From JAGNHS01 sp964609695 (lineage in GTDB: Bacteria; Bdellovibrionota; UBA2428): a stretch of DNA of 64,000 bases. The stretch lies in the NCBI GenBank assembly GCA_964609695.1, contig CAZSSP010000004.1, positions 62,001 through 126,000 on the forward strand, written 5' to 3'. The notes beneath the pieces are model-generated. The model worked only from the letters and a program-made list of their open reading frames with translations, searched no databases and was not told the DNA's origin. Each line of letters opens with the position of its first letter. Positions within the stretch are counted from its first letter, which is position 1. The position numbers and the translations under genes are program-made. Positions 42,863 to 51,911 of the stretch are shown piece by piece.

Positions 42863-44779
42863 TTATTCAACAGTTGGGAAGAAATCTAGTTTTTCGCCTA
42901 TGAGATGTCCTGCATTAATTGGGATTCCAATCTCATCAACAGTAAAAACTGAAGCATCCAATTTGAGGGATTTTCTGAGTTTGTCCATGGTTTCTGGGAC
43001 AAAAGGATAAAGCATAATCATAATGTTTTTTAAAACATAAAAACAAGTATATAGAGCGTCGCTTCGTTCCTTTATGGGGTGGCGGTCATCGTGTGGCTTG
43101 AATTGAGTGAAGAGACTGTTGATTTGTCTTGCGTAGTTTTCGATTAAATTGAGTAAGGTGATGTAATCTGCTTTTTCCATTGAGCGCAAATATTTTTGAA
43201 AAAGTTTTGTGGTTTCTGCTTTAACTTTTTCATTGAGCTCTCCCTCAGGAATTTTGCCATTAAATTTTGAATGACAAGCAGAGATAGGTTTTTCAAAAGC
43301 TGCATTGAGCGGACCAGCTAAGAACTTGTTTCGTTCGTTTAAAGTGTTGAAGTCAAAGTTCGAACCCTTTTCAGGGAGACTTAAGGTGGCTAAAAAATAT
43401 CTAATTTGATCGGCGGATAATTTCTTTTCTTCTATTAGCTGATCTCCGGTGTAAAAATTACCTTTAGATTTGCTCATTTTTTCACCATCTACCATCAGGT
43501 GGAAGGCACTGAGCACATCGGTCAATTGAAACTCGCCTGGCTTGGGGAGTCTGTTAATATCTTCTTGGGAGCCGATCCACATGGCCCCTTGCATGAGCAC
43601 ATAAAAATAAACATTGTCTTGTCCCAAAAATTGATAAATACGAGCGTCGGGGTCGGTCCAAAACTCTTTGTATTTTTCGTTAGATTGATTTTTTATCTTT
43701 AAGGCTAATTGAGAAAATGAAATTGGAGCGACTAAGGAATCTGGCCAAACATAAAAAGTTTTCCCAGCCATATCTGGGTCTAAGTCTGTCGGCATAGGAA
43801 TTCCCCATGCGACATCTCTCGAGATTGAACGATGAGCCCAGCCGTCCATTAAGGATGAGGCGATCCCCGCTTTTTCTAAAAGACTTTTTGAAGTCATTAA
43901 ATCGCTTTTGTTTTCAAATTGAAGAAGAACTTTTTTTCCCTGAGCGTATTTGCTTTTGTGTTTGGGAAGAGTTTCTTTAAGGCCTTTGTATTGTTCTTCA
44001 AATGAATTTGCAAAACTCAACGCAGGTAAAACTGTGTTAAGGGCTTCTGTGTATACAGCAGTTCTCCAGGTTTTTTCTTTGCCTTGTATCCAAACTCGCA
44101 AAACTTCAGAAACTTTCCAAAGATCTAGCCACCAGTGAACAGTTTCTTTGAGTTCGGGAGTGGCATTGCTCATGGCGCTTTTAGGGTTGATGAGTTCTGC
44201 AGCTTCATATTGGGCACCACAATCATCGCATTGATCGCTAAAAGCCGATTCGTTGCTACATTTGGGGTTAGGACATTTTCCTTTTACAAAGCGATCTTGA
44301 AGAAATCTTTTTAGTTCAGGATCAAACCATTGAAGACTAGTCTTCTTTTCGAGCATTCCGTTTTTATGCAAACGTCGTATGAAGTTTTGAGAAAGTTCTT
44401 TGTGAATTGGAAAGCAATCAGGTTGTGATGTTCCGGAGAAAAGGTCAAAACTAATGTTAAATCTTTTTAGAGTTTCTAATTGAGTCTCATGAATTTCATC
44501 AATGAATTGTCTGACGGCTTTGCCCGCTTTAACTGCAGCCAGTTCGCTAGTCGAACCATGATCATCGTTTCCTGAAATAAATAAAACGTTTTCGGCACCA
44601 ACAAGCATTCGCATATATCGAGCATGAATATCGGGAGGAACAATAGCACCCGCGAGGTGGCCTAAGTGAATCGGGCCGTTGGCGTAAGGCATTCCTGCGG
44701 TGACTACAACTTTTTTGGGTCTAAAAACTTGCTTCTTTAGATCTTCGATTGAGGGGGCCTTAAATTGAGGCGAATTCAT
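42863..44779 (-). CDS. metG: Methionyl-tRNA synthetase
   Basis: Class I synthetase charging tRNA-Met. HIGH is HLGH in GPIHLGHLAGA (38-41), the zinc knuckle has CPNPKC and CDDC (about 169-190), and KMSKS is in DGEKMSKSKGN (about 433). The 638 residues include an anticodon domain but no C-terminal EMAP-like tRNA-binding domain. An additional segment of about 40 residues (about 270-310) between catalytic blocks (Lys-rich, LPKHKSKYAQGKK) is present. It is a single-gene unit converging on the C39-like gene with a 3-base gap. Confidence 0.96.
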   Translation of the reverse strand: MNSPQFKAPSIEDLKKQVFRPKKVVVTAGMPYANGPIHLGHLAGAIVPPDIHARYMRMLVGAENVLFISGNDDHGSTSELAAVKAGKAVRQFIDEIHETQLETLKRFNISFDLFSGTSQPDCFPIHKELSQNFIRRLHKNGMLEKKTSLQWFDPELKRFLQDRFVKGKCPNPKCSNESAFSDQCDDCGAQYEAAELINPKSAMSNATPELKETVHWWLDLWKVSEVLRVWIQGKEKTWRTAVYTEALNTVLPALSFANSFEEQYKGLKETLPKHKSKYAQGKKVLLQFENKSDLMTSKSLLEKAGIASSLMDGWAHRSISRDVAWGIPMPTDLDPDMAGKTFYVWPDSLVAPISFSQLALKIKNQSNEKYKEFWTDPDARIYQFLGQDNVYFYVLMQGAMWIGSQEDINRLPKPGEFQLTDVLSAFHLMVDGEKMSKSKGNFYTGDQLIEEKKLSADQIRYFLATLSLPEKGSNFDFNTLNERNKFLAGPLNAAFEKPISACHSKFNGKIPEGELNEKVKAETTKLFQKYLRSMEKADYITLLNLIENYARQINSLFTQFKPHDDRHPIKERSDALYTCFYVLKNIMIMLYPFVPETMDKLRKSLKLDASVFTVDEIGIPINAGHLIGEKLDFFPTVE

Positions 44780-44898
44780 AGCTTAGTTATAAGGTCGGAG
44801 TGTCTTGAAAACAAGAAACTTTGTTATAAGAGCTATACATTTTGTCCACTTGCCAAATTAAAAGACTCCTCCATAATCAAGTTTGAGGATTTTGTTTT

Positions 44899-46299
44899 TT
44901 GAGATCAAAGCACCTTTTGTTTTTTGCCTGTTTAGTTTTTCTTGGGGCTTGTGCCTCGTTGTCACGAGATGACAGACATCAATATGTTTTGCTTCAGAGT
45001 GAACCATCGGGAGCACAAGTCATTGAAAATGATAAAGTGATTGCTCAGACTCCTGTATTTTTAGACCAAAGGCGTTCGTTTTCTCCAGAATTAAAGTTGA
45101 CCTATAAAGATATGTCTCAAAACGTTAAATTATCGACTCGCTACGATTGGGGACATAGTTTTTGGCCGAATTTAATGTTTTTTTATTTCGCGCCCATAGG
45201 GTGGTTAACAGATATTATTACGGGCGCTGCCTGGAATCTAAAGGATCCTCCTGTCGTAAGGTTTCAATCTAAAACAAATATAAACTATGAATCGCAAAAC
45301 GTTGTGGCTATAGCGCCACCTAAAGCTTCATCAAAAGTTATGTCTGACAAGGCTGCTTTATTTTGGGAAACGAAGACTTCTCAAATGTTTAAGGGAGCTA
45401 AATTTCTACCGTATCACGACACAAAAGATTACTTTTTTAAGCATCTCTATAATCATGAACAAAGACCAGGACGAGAAGACGAATATTCTATATTCGGAAA
45501 AATTAAAAACGAATGGGTTTTTGAATCTGAGGTTTTAGAGAAAAAAGAAAAAAATATATTAAAAGGTACTTTTAGAAATGTTTTTACTGGAGAAAAGAAA
45601 TATCCCCAAGAACTTGAAGTTTATGATCATGATTTAAGTAAATCTAAAAAAATTCCGTGGTATGCACGTGATGATGGTGTTTTTCAGTTCGTTCCAAACA
45701 CATTGAGTTTCGATTTAGGCTCTAATGGCGTTGAGCTTGAGTCTGGCTCTGAGGTGTATAAAGCAAAGCCCTCTAACACTCTTAATGAATGGCAAAAGAT
45801 GCTTTCAATTGTAAAATCATTTGGAATAACAAGACTTCAAACTCTTTATCATGAAAGTGGATACCATTGGCAGTTTCACTTTGTTCCAGCTTTAATGTTT
45901 TCTTATTCTCAGATTTATTTTCCAGAACTTAAGCCGATTAATGATCAATCCTTTAAATATTTTCAATTAGGCGCTGGATATGGTGCTCAATTAGGATTGC
46001 AAAATGGCGCCCATTTTTTTTATATCTCGATAATTCCTATTTTAAGTTACTATAAATTAAAGTGGTCCACCTGGGGGACTTCTCATAAAATAACTCAAAC
46101 TGTAGTTAATAGTAGATCCGAGCTTGGTTATTTATATTTTTGGACTCATCATTTTGGAACTAGGCTATATACAAAAGCTTCTAGTATGCCTTCTTCGATG
46201 TGGAATAAAGCTTTTGCAACTGTTGCGCCTAATGTGCCAAAAATTTCTAATGGCTTTGATTTATCCGCAGGTCTTTCTTTAAGTTATACTTTTGATTAA
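44899..46299 (+). CDS. Lipoprotein with PEGA-type domain
   Basis: Product of 466 residues. A lipobox (FLGAC, Cys 18) is followed by a PEGA-like segment, LLQSEPSGAQVIENDKVIAQ (about 31-50), a small surface domain seen in many outer-membrane-linked proteins. The rest is hydrophilic, with a hydrophobic patch at about 91-112 (FWPNLMFFYFAPIGWL) that could contact the membrane. The C-terminal half shows alternating strands. The TTG start at 44899 is preceded by GAGGA at about 9 bases. Function is not known. Confidence 0.7.
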   Translation: MRSKHLLFFACLVFLGACASLSRDDRHQYVLLQSEPSGAQVIENDKVIAQTPVFLDQRRSFSPELKLTYKDMSQNVKLSTRYDWGHSFWPNLMFFYFAPIGWLTDIITGAAWNLKDPPVVRFQSKTNINYESQNVVAIAPPKASSKVMSDKAALFWETKTSQMFKGAKFLPYHDTKDYFFKHLYNHEQRPGREDEYSIFGKIKNEWVFESEVLEKKEKNILKGTFRNVFTGEKKYPQELEVYDHDLSKSKKIPWYARDDGVFQFVPNTLSFDLGSNGVELESGSEVYKAKPSNTLNEWQKMLSIVKSFGITRLQTLYHESGYHWQFHFVPALMFSYSQIYFPELKPINDQSFKYFQLGAGYGAQLGLQNGAHFFYISIIPILSYYKLKWSTWGTSHKITQTVVNSRSELGYLYFWTHHFGTRLYTKASSMPSSMWNKAFATVAPNVPKISNGFDLSAGLSLSYTFD

Positions 46300-46344
46300 A
46301 GGCGGTATTTGTCGCGCCTATGATTGCGCTCTTCGCTCAAAAAA

Positions 46345-46421
46345 TGGGGTGATCGACGGGAGTTGAACCCGCGACATCCAGAATCACAATCTGGCGCTCT
46401 AACCAACTGAGCTACGACCAC
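46345..46421 (-). tRNA. tRNA-His (GTG)
   Basis: Folds as a full cloverleaf on the minus strand. The acceptor stem pairs GTGGTCG with CGATCAC (one G-U pair), the D stem is GCTC/GAGC, the anticodon stem CCAGA/TCTGG holds loop TTGTGAT with anticodon GTG (46385-46387 as CAC), and the T arm has GGGTTCAACTCCC. A G at position -1 (46422) faces the discriminator C73, the hallmark of tRNA-His. The 3' CCA is encoded (46345-46347) and six T residues follow. It lies just after cysS on the same strand. Confidence 0.97.
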
Positions 46422-46459
46422 CACGTAAGGGGAACAAGCTAGCGGATTTCATTTGTGAA

Positions 46460-47896
46460 TCAAGTGGAGATTTTTACGCTCCAGGCAGTGCCATCCAGAC
46501 CATCCATAATAAGGAGTCCTTCAGCCTCTAGGTCCTGGCGAATTTTATCAGCTTCATCAAATTTCTTTTGAGCTCGAAGTTCTTCTCTAAGTTTAAGGGC
46601 ATCATCTACGCGTTTACAAAAGCCCTTTTCTTTGCCCATTCTGTTGATTCTACGATCTTCAATTTCTGATAGGGCCTTATCCGAAGCTTCTAAACAAAGA
46701 GCAAATATTTCTTGAAAAAGGGCGAGTCCTGAAGCCCAAGCTTCCCAGTCTGCTTTGTCATTAGTTTTAAAGGCTTGTCTTAATGCTTTTAATAAAAAGC
46801 CCAGGGCTTTAGCGGTATTAAAATCATCGAAAAGAGCTTCTTCCATTTCTTTAGTGAGTGTGTTTTGTGAATAACTAATGGATATCTTTTGTTGCTCGAG
46901 AATTTTGCGGCCATGATAAAGTCGAATGACGAGCCCTTCAGATCGTAAAATAGATTCATCAGAAAAGTCTATTGGGCTGCGGTAGTGGTGTTGTAACAAA
47001 AGTAAACGGAGGGTTTCTGCTCCAAAGCGTTCAATAAAGTCTTTGGTGAGGAATATATTACCAAGCGACTTCGACATTTTTTCGCGTCCAATGGTGAGAA
47101 GTCCATTGTGAATCCAATAGGGCGCAAATGTTTTTTCGTTGGCCGCTTCGCTTTGTGCAATTTCATTTTCATGATGGGGAAATATTAAGTCCAGTCCCCC
47201 CATATGAATATCGAGACCATTTGGAAAATGCTTTTGAACCATGGCCGAACATTCAATGTGCCAACCGGGTCGACCGGCACCCCAAGGACTTTTCCATTCA
47301 GGCTCGCCTGGTTTTGCGGCTTTCCATAAAGCAAAATCAAGAGGGTTTTCCTTCATTTCGCCTGGCTCAATCCGAGCCCCTACAAGCATGTCGTCTAGTT
47401 TTCTTTTAGAAAGCTTACCGTAGCCTTTAAAATCATGAACTCTGAAATAAACATCATTTCCAAATGGAGTTGTGGCCGGATAAGCCATTCCTTTTTTAAT
47501 GAGAGTCTCAATCATCGAAAGCATGTCTGGAATATGTTCGGTGGCTCGAGGCCTTACGGCTGGGTCTTGAACCTTGAGTGCCTTCATTTCGTTTACGTAT
47601 TGAGTCTCGTAGGTTTTGGCAACTTGATCTGTTGAAGAGCCTTCCTTTTGTGCAGCTGCTATAATTTTGTCGTCGACATCGGTGATATTGCTTGCCCACT
47701 TCACAGAATAGCCCGCTTTTTTAAATATGCGTGCTACTAAATCTGAAACGATGGAAGCGCGAGCATTACCTACGTGAGTATATGAATAAACAGTAGGTCC
47801 ACAAGAATAGATGTCTACATGACCAGGAACGCGAGATTTAAATTCTTCACGTTTTCCGCTCAGCGTATTATGCAAAAAAATCTTGGCTTGAGACAT
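46460..47896 (-). CDS. cysS: Cysteinyl-tRNA synthetase
   Basis: Class I synthetase charging tRNA-Cys. The ATG at 47896 gives the family-type start SQAKIFLHNTLSGKREEF; a further upstream ATG (47935) would add 13 residues that do not fit. Markers: CGPTVY with the zinc cysteine, HVGNA (HIGH form), CSAMVQKHF zinc region with H and C, and KMSKSLGN. The length of 478 is usual. It follows carD on the same strand with a 48-base gap and precedes tRNA-His. Confidence 0.95.
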   Translation of the reverse strand: MSQAKIFLHNTLSGKREEFKSRVPGHVDIYSCGPTVYSYTHVGNARASIVSDLVARIFKKAGYSVKWASNITDVDDKIIAAAQKEGSSTDQVAKTYETQYVNEMKALKVQDPAVRPRATEHIPDMLSMIETLIKKGMAYPATTPFGNDVYFRVHDFKGYGKLSKRKLDDMLVGARIEPGEMKENPLDFALWKAAKPGEPEWKSPWGAGRPGWHIECSAMVQKHFPNGLDIHMGGLDLIFPHHENEIAQSEAANEKTFAPYWIHNGLLTIGREKMSKSLGNIFLTKDFIERFGAETLRLLLLQHHYRSPIDFSDESILRSEGLVIRLYHGRKILEQQKISISYSQNTLTKEMEEALFDDFNTAKALGFLLKALRQAFKTNDKADWEAWASGLALFQEIFALCLEASDKALSEIEDRRINRMGKEKGFCKRVDDALKLREELRAQKKFDEADKIRQDLEAEGLLIMDGLDGTAWSVKIST

Positions 47897-47944
47897 ATTA
47901 AAAGCTTTATGGGCCAAAGGCCCATCTTCAGTCAATTAGTCGCT

Positions 47945-48451
47945 CTAATTAACAGCTTCTAAAGTGTTTTCAAAAATCTCTTTGATTTCGTCTTCAATGG
48001 TTTCTTCTTTGATCTTTTGGGCCAAAGAAAGTTCCTTAACAAGAAGACTTTTCGCAGTGTCGAGCATCTTGCGCTCGCCGAAACTTAAATCTTTATCGGT
48101 TTTAAGGCGATAAAGGTCTCTAAGAACTTCAGCAATTTCATAGATGCTGCCAGTTTTAATTTTTTCCATGTATTCGCGATATCGACGATTCCAAGTTTGA
48201 GAATCGGTTGCAGTTTCTTCGGCACGCAAAATCTTATAGATTTTTGGCACGTCTTTTTTGGTGATGATAGAGCGAAGGCCAACATCTTTGACCTTGTCTG
48301 TAGGAATTAAAATAGTGCTACCGTTTTCAAGTAGCTGCAGAATGTAAAAGTATTTTTTACGACCTGCTACGTCCTTTTCTTGAACGCCCCTAACGACCCC
48401 AACACCGTGAGATGGGTACACAGCATTGTCTCCGACTTTAAATATTGCCAA
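47945..48451 (-). CDS. CarD/CdnL-family transcription regulator
   Basis: RNA polymerase-binding factor that stabilises open complexes, especially at rRNA promoters. The RNAP-interacting domain is FKVGDNAVYPSHGVGVV (about 4-20), followed by a DNA-binding helical domain (RDLYRLKTDKDLSFGERKML, about 110-129). The TTG at 48451 is chosen because GGAGG ends 8 bases before it and it gives the family N-terminus MAIFKVGD; a TTG at 48466 lies on the ribosome site. The 168 residues match. A promoter and a hairpin-rich leader of about 120 bases lie upstream. Confidence 0.93.
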   Translation of the reverse strand: MAIFKVGDNAVYPSHGVGVVRGVQEKDVAGRKKYFYILQLLENGSTILIPTDKVKDVGLRSIITKKDVPKIYKILRAEETATDSQTWNRRYREYMEKIKTGSIYEIAEVLRDLYRLKTDKDLSFGERKMLDTAKSLLVKELSLAQKIKEETIEDEIKEIFENTLEAVN

Positions 48452-48510
48452 GGATTTAACCTCCAATCCTTTGAAAGTTCTACCCTTCGAGGCTTGACTC
48501 TCCCTCAGTC

Positions 48511-48534
48511 GGATCTTAAATCATTCTAAGATCC
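48511..48534 (-). promoter_or_regulatory. Hairpin in the carD leader
   Basis: GGATCTTA (48511-48518) and TAAGATCC (48527-48534) are exact reverse complements with an 8-base loop. In the transcribed leader a second small hairpin with GACT/AGTC arms follows (around 48495-48510). It lies about 60 bases before the carD start and has no T run, so regulation of the mRNA is more likely than termination. Confidence 0.5.
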
Positions 48535-48576
48535 TAAGGAGGTCCTGCTCTTCGAAGTCTCTCTTTAAGAGTACGC

Positions 48577-48605
48577 AATATACACTAAGTGCCTCAAAAT
48601 TACAA
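48577..48605 (-). promoter_or_regulatory. carD promoter
   Basis: On the minus strand TTGTAA (48605-48600) and TATATT (48582-48577) are 17 bases apart, a good sigma70-type promoter. Transcription would start at about 48570. The promoter overlaps the maf start codon (GTG at 48589) on the other strand. Confidence 0.55.
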
Positions 48606-49188
48606 GGTTTTTCTTGCCTCTCAGTCTCCTCGTCGCCGAGAACTTTTGGGAAGTTTATTCAATAATATCAATATGTTAGACGTTTCCTTTGACGAGCCCA
48701 AATGCTTGTTAAAAGAAAAGTCAACGGATTTTATGTGGAGATGCTTAGAGGTTAAGTGGCAAAGCGCATCTTCGGTTTTGCCGCGCAGCGCAAGCGGATT
48801 GCTAGTGGTGGCAGATACTATGGTTGTTCTAGGTGGGGAATTATTAGGAAAGCCGGAATCATTTAAAGAAGCTCAAAAAATGCTTTCAATGCTTTCTGGA
48901 AAAAGACACGAAGTCCTTACGGCGTTTCAGTGGGGCCTCTGGAAGAATAGAAATTTAATAAAATCTCATAAAAAAATCGTGAGCTCCAAAGTTGAATTTA
49001 GAAATTTGAAAGCAAAGGAAATTGTTCAATACATTAAAACGGGTGAACCTATGGATAAGGCAGGCTCATATGCTTTTCAGGGAATTGGTTTAAAGTTTAT
49101 AAAAGAAACTAAAGGCTCTTACAGTAATATTATTGGTTTCCCTCTTTTAGAGTTTAAGAAAAGTTTAAGAGCGTCCGGACTTCTATAG
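48589..49188 (+). CDS. maf: Maf family nucleotide pyrophosphatase
   Basis: Maf proteins hydrolyse non-canonical or canonical nucleoside triphosphates to monophosphates; some arrest septum formation when overproduced. The nucleotide motif is FLASQSPRRRELL (about 8-20), the catalytic aspartate is in VVADTMVVL (about 73-81), and GKPES and SGKRHEV follow. The 199 residues are typical. The start is a GTG with no clear ribosome site, and the carD promoter lies over it. It is followed by yggS-like and folC genes. Confidence 0.9.
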   Translation: MPQNYKVFLASQSPRRRELLGSLFNNINMLDVSFDEPKCLLKEKSTDFMWRCLEVKWQSASSVLPRSASGLLVVADTMVVLGGELLGKPESFKEAQKMLSMLSGKRHEVLTAFQWGLWKNRNLIKSHKKIVSSKVEFRNLKAKEIVQYIKTGEPMDKAGSYAFQGIGLKFIKETKGSYSNIIGFPLLEFKKSLRASGLL

Positions 49189-49255
49189 ACTCAGTCATTA
49201 TAAATTTATTCTTGCCATAGATTTTCACGAGCTTCTTTGTAAGATTGATCCAGAC

Positions 49256-49921
49256 ATGTCGCTTGATTCGGTTTTGAAAATTATTGAAAGTGCTTGTGAG
49301 CGTTCAGGGCGAAAAATTAGTGAAGTGCAATTGCTTCCAGTGTCTAAAGGGCAGTCCGTAGAAAATATTTTGAAAAAATTAAGTGATCCCAGGTTTCCGC
49401 GTTCTCTTGGGGAAAACTACTTCCAAGAATTGTCAACTAAAAAAAAGTTGCTTTTGGAGTCCTACAAAATTGAATGGCACTACCTGGGAAATCTTCAGAG
49501 TCGAAAAATTGCGGAGATAGCGAGCGCGGTGCACACAATTCACTCGGTTTCACGCGTAAAAGAGCTTGAGATGATAGCTAAGTTGGAATTAATTAATATT
49601 CCTTATATCTACTTACAGTTTAATGTTTCTAAGGAACTAACTAAAAGTGGTTTTGATTTGGGAGAAGCTGAGCGAGTGAAAGAGTTGTCATTAAGTTTAG
49701 GCCTAGAAAAAAATCTAGTAGGTCTGATGACTATGGCTTCGCCATTAAAAAATAATAATGAATCACAAGTTAGAAAAGAATTTGCTTCTCTTCGAAAAAT
49801 TAGAGATCAATTTTTTCCTGGACTTCGATTAAGTATGGGCATGAGTGCCGATGCTCATTTAGCCATTGAAGAAGGTTCAAGCTGTGTTCGTATAGGAACT
49901 CAACTTTTTGGTGCTCGATAA
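49256..49921 (+). CDS. YggS/PLPBP family pyridoxal phosphate-binding protein
   Basis: Fold-type III PLP-binding protein that keeps B6 vitamers balanced; no enzymatic activity is known. The PLP lysine is in LLPVSKGQ (about 27-34, usual family VSKT), with GENYFQE, WHYLGNLQSRK, GLMTMA and the phosphate-binding LSMGMSADAHLAIEEGSSCVRIG near the end. The 221 residues match. It is 67 bases after maf and 3 bases before folC. Confidence 0.92.
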   Translation: MSLDSVLKIIESACERSGRKISEVQLLPVSKGQSVENILKKLSDPRFPRSLGENYFQELSTKKKLLLESYKIEWHYLGNLQSRKIAEIASAVHTIHSVSRVKELEMIAKLELINIPYIYLQFNVSKELTKSGFDLGEAERVKELSLSLGLEKNLVGLMTMASPLKNNNESQVRKEFASLRKIRDQFFPGLRLSMGMSADAHLAIEEGSSCVRIGTQLFGAR

Positions 49922-49924
49922 GTC

Positions 49925-51241
49925 ATGACTAATTTAGCCAATGAGTTTCGCACTATTGTTTTAAATTTGGAAAATCGATTAAAAAGAAAGAACCCTGCTG
50001 AGAGTTTCGATAAAGTTCAATTTGCTCTTAATAAGTTAAAATTAAAAATTGACGCTAATAAAGTTGTGTTGGTTTCTGGAAATAATGGCAAGGGAAGTGT
50101 TTGCGCCACTCTAGAGGCTCTATTGAGGCACGCTGGAAAACGAGTCGGTATTTCTCTTTCACCGCACTTAATTTCAGTTACAGAAAGAATACGGCTTAAT
50201 GGGAAAGAAGTTTCTCGATCTACATTTTGTCAGGCTCATAATGAACTTGAGAAGATATTTGTTGATGAGTCTTTTGATTTTTACGAATGGATTACATTGT
50301 TGGCTGTTTGGATTTTCTTTTCAGGAAAATACGGCGAGCCGGTTGATTATGCCGTTTTTGAAGCCAGACAAGGGGGACTTTGGGATGTTGCCAATCCTAT
50401 TCCTCATAAGAATTGTGTGATTACTAGACTCTTTCAATCTAATGAAAAAATTGACATAAAAACATTAAGAGAAATCGCCAAACATCAGTATGGAACTATT
50501 ACTCGTAATGCAAAAGTGGTTCATCTAAAGGCACCCGATCGCTGGAATCCACTATTGAGCGCTATTAAGGAAAAGACGAAGAGTAAATGGGCCGAAGTTT
50601 CGGATATTGATTTTGAAGTCTTTTACCGCAAACGAGATGTTACGTTTAGTTTGATTAGCAAATGGGGGCAGGTAGAGCTTGTTTTGGCTGGACCACGTGG
50701 AGTTGAAAATACATTATTAGCATTACAAATGTTTGAAGAGTTGGGTTTTGATCCGCGTGAACACTTAGAGGCTTTAAAAAAGGTCCACTTTCCTTGCAGA
50801 ATGCAGAGAATAGATGAGTACAATGAGGCTCAGTGCCCAATCTTTTTATCTGGGGATTATACGATTCAAGGGATTATGAGCTTGGTTGAATTGTTGGATT
50901 ATTATCCTCGTAAAAATCTACATATTTTAATCGGTGTCAATATGGATCAAGAAGTGGATCAGATTCTCTCTCCGTTATTTAAAATAAAAGATGCTCATAT
51001 TTATTTAACACGCTCTCCGAGAAGATCGCTTCCCTTGAGGTCGTACGGTAAATGGCATCGTAAGGCTGTCGGGGCATGGGCTAGTCCAAAAATTGCCCTC
51101 GATAAGATTGCAAAAGTGGCACATCGTGAAGACATGATACTTGTTACCGGTTCTTTGGAGTTGGTGGGCAGAGTGAAAGAATTTATTACTGAAAAACCCC
51201 AAGCCCGAAAAAGAGATGCGCCCAGAGAACTCAGTCTTTAA
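49925..51241 (+). CDS. folC: Folylpolyglutamate synthase / dihydrofolate synthase family protein
   Basis: Mur ligase-type enzyme adding glutamate to folate. The P-loop is VSGNNGKGSV (about 50-59) and SPHLISVTERIRLNG (about 79-93) is the folate-family second motif. The motif usually written GLGGRLDATN appears as RQGGLWDVAN (about 148-157), a notable departure, so folate use should be confirmed. Residues toward the end (ADFQ-like GSLELVGRV) are consistent. The 438 residues are typical. It follows the YggS-like gene by 3 bases. Confidence 0.85.
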   Translation: MTNLANEFRTIVLNLENRLKRKNPAESFDKVQFALNKLKLKIDANKVVLVSGNNGKGSVCATLEALLRHAGKRVGISLSPHLISVTERIRLNGKEVSRSTFCQAHNELEKIFVDESFDFYEWITLLAVWIFFSGKYGEPVDYAVFEARQGGLWDVANPIPHKNCVITRLFQSNEKIDIKTLREIAKHQYGTITRNAKVVHLKAPDRWNPLLSAIKEKTKSKWAEVSDIDFEVFYRKRDVTFSLISKWGQVELVLAGPRGVENTLLALQMFEELGFDPREHLEALKKVHFPCRMQRIDEYNEAQCPIFLSGDYTIQGIMSLVELLDYYPRKNLHILIGVNMDQEVDQILSPLFKIKDAHIYLTRSPRRSLPLRSYGKWHRKAVGAWASPKIALDKIAKVAHREDMILVTGSLELVGRVKEFITEKPQARKRDAPRELSL

Positions 51242-51359
51242 GGCGTCTAAGTTTTATTCATATCTCCCAAAATTCGTTATTTTTTAGAGAATTCAAGACC
51301 TAAGATCTGATTTTTATGGCGCTTTTCTTAGGCACACCTTTAGCAATACTTCCTTCACT

Positions 51360-51911
51360 ATGAAACTGAGAATGCTTTTAAGTGCTCTTTTAAGTTTTCA
51401 GGGGATTCAAGCCTTGGCTTGGGACGAGCAGAGATATCAAAGCATTCGAGAATCTATTGTTAGTTATTTTGATAATCATAAAAGCAATGAGTTTGGATTA
51501 GTCGCAAAAGAAGCTACTAATAATTCTCTTGCTGAAGGAATTGCTAGAGAGTTTGAATCTAAAGATGACGATAAAGTTAATCAACTCTTTGATCGAATTC
51601 AAATTTTAATAAAGTGGAGATATTTAGAGCCAAAGGGAAATTTTGCCGATTTTATATCGAGTGATGCTGTAGATTATCAGCTTATTTACTTTGCCTTTTT
51701 AAGTTTAGTTGTTCAAGGCGGAGATCGATTGTTTGAAAAAACTATAGCTTCATCCAATGGGGCAGAAATTTATTCAGATTCGGGCTTAGATCAGAAAATT
51801 TATGCATTTTTAATAAGTCAGAGAGCCGAAGATTTAAAAAATAAAGACATTAAAACTAAAGCCGTTTCCGTATTGAATGAAAATTCAGATTCAAATTTAG
51901 CGAAAAAATAA
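51360..51911 (+). CDS. Secreted protein of unknown function
   Basis: Product of 183 residues with a signal peptide (MKLRMLLSALLSFQGIQALA) and a helical, hydrophilic mature part with no cysteine. A weak 7-base inverted repeat (51299-51305, 51326-51332) lies in the upstream region. Its last bases overlap the convergent BatE-like gene by 15. No family is recognised. Confidence 0.68.
   Translation: MKLRMLLSALLSFQGIQALAWDEQRYQSIRESIVSYFDNHKSNEFGLVAKEATNNSLAEGIAREFESKDDDKVNQLFDRIQILIKWRYLEPKGNFADFISSDAVDYQLIYFAFLSLVVQGGDRLFEKTIASSNGAEIYSDSGLDQKIYAFLISQRAEDLKNKDIKTKAVSVLNENSDSNLAKK

Noticed and set aside
46300..46345. AGGCG...CGCCT hairpin after the PEGA lipoprotein as a terminator
   Set aside because: Only five base pairs and no T run follows on the plus strand; the T run belongs to the tRNA-His gene on the minus strand.
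48589..48620. maf start placed further upstream
   Set aside because: No in-frame start gives a better N-terminus, and the LASQSPRRRELL motif sits at its normal position from the GTG at 48589.
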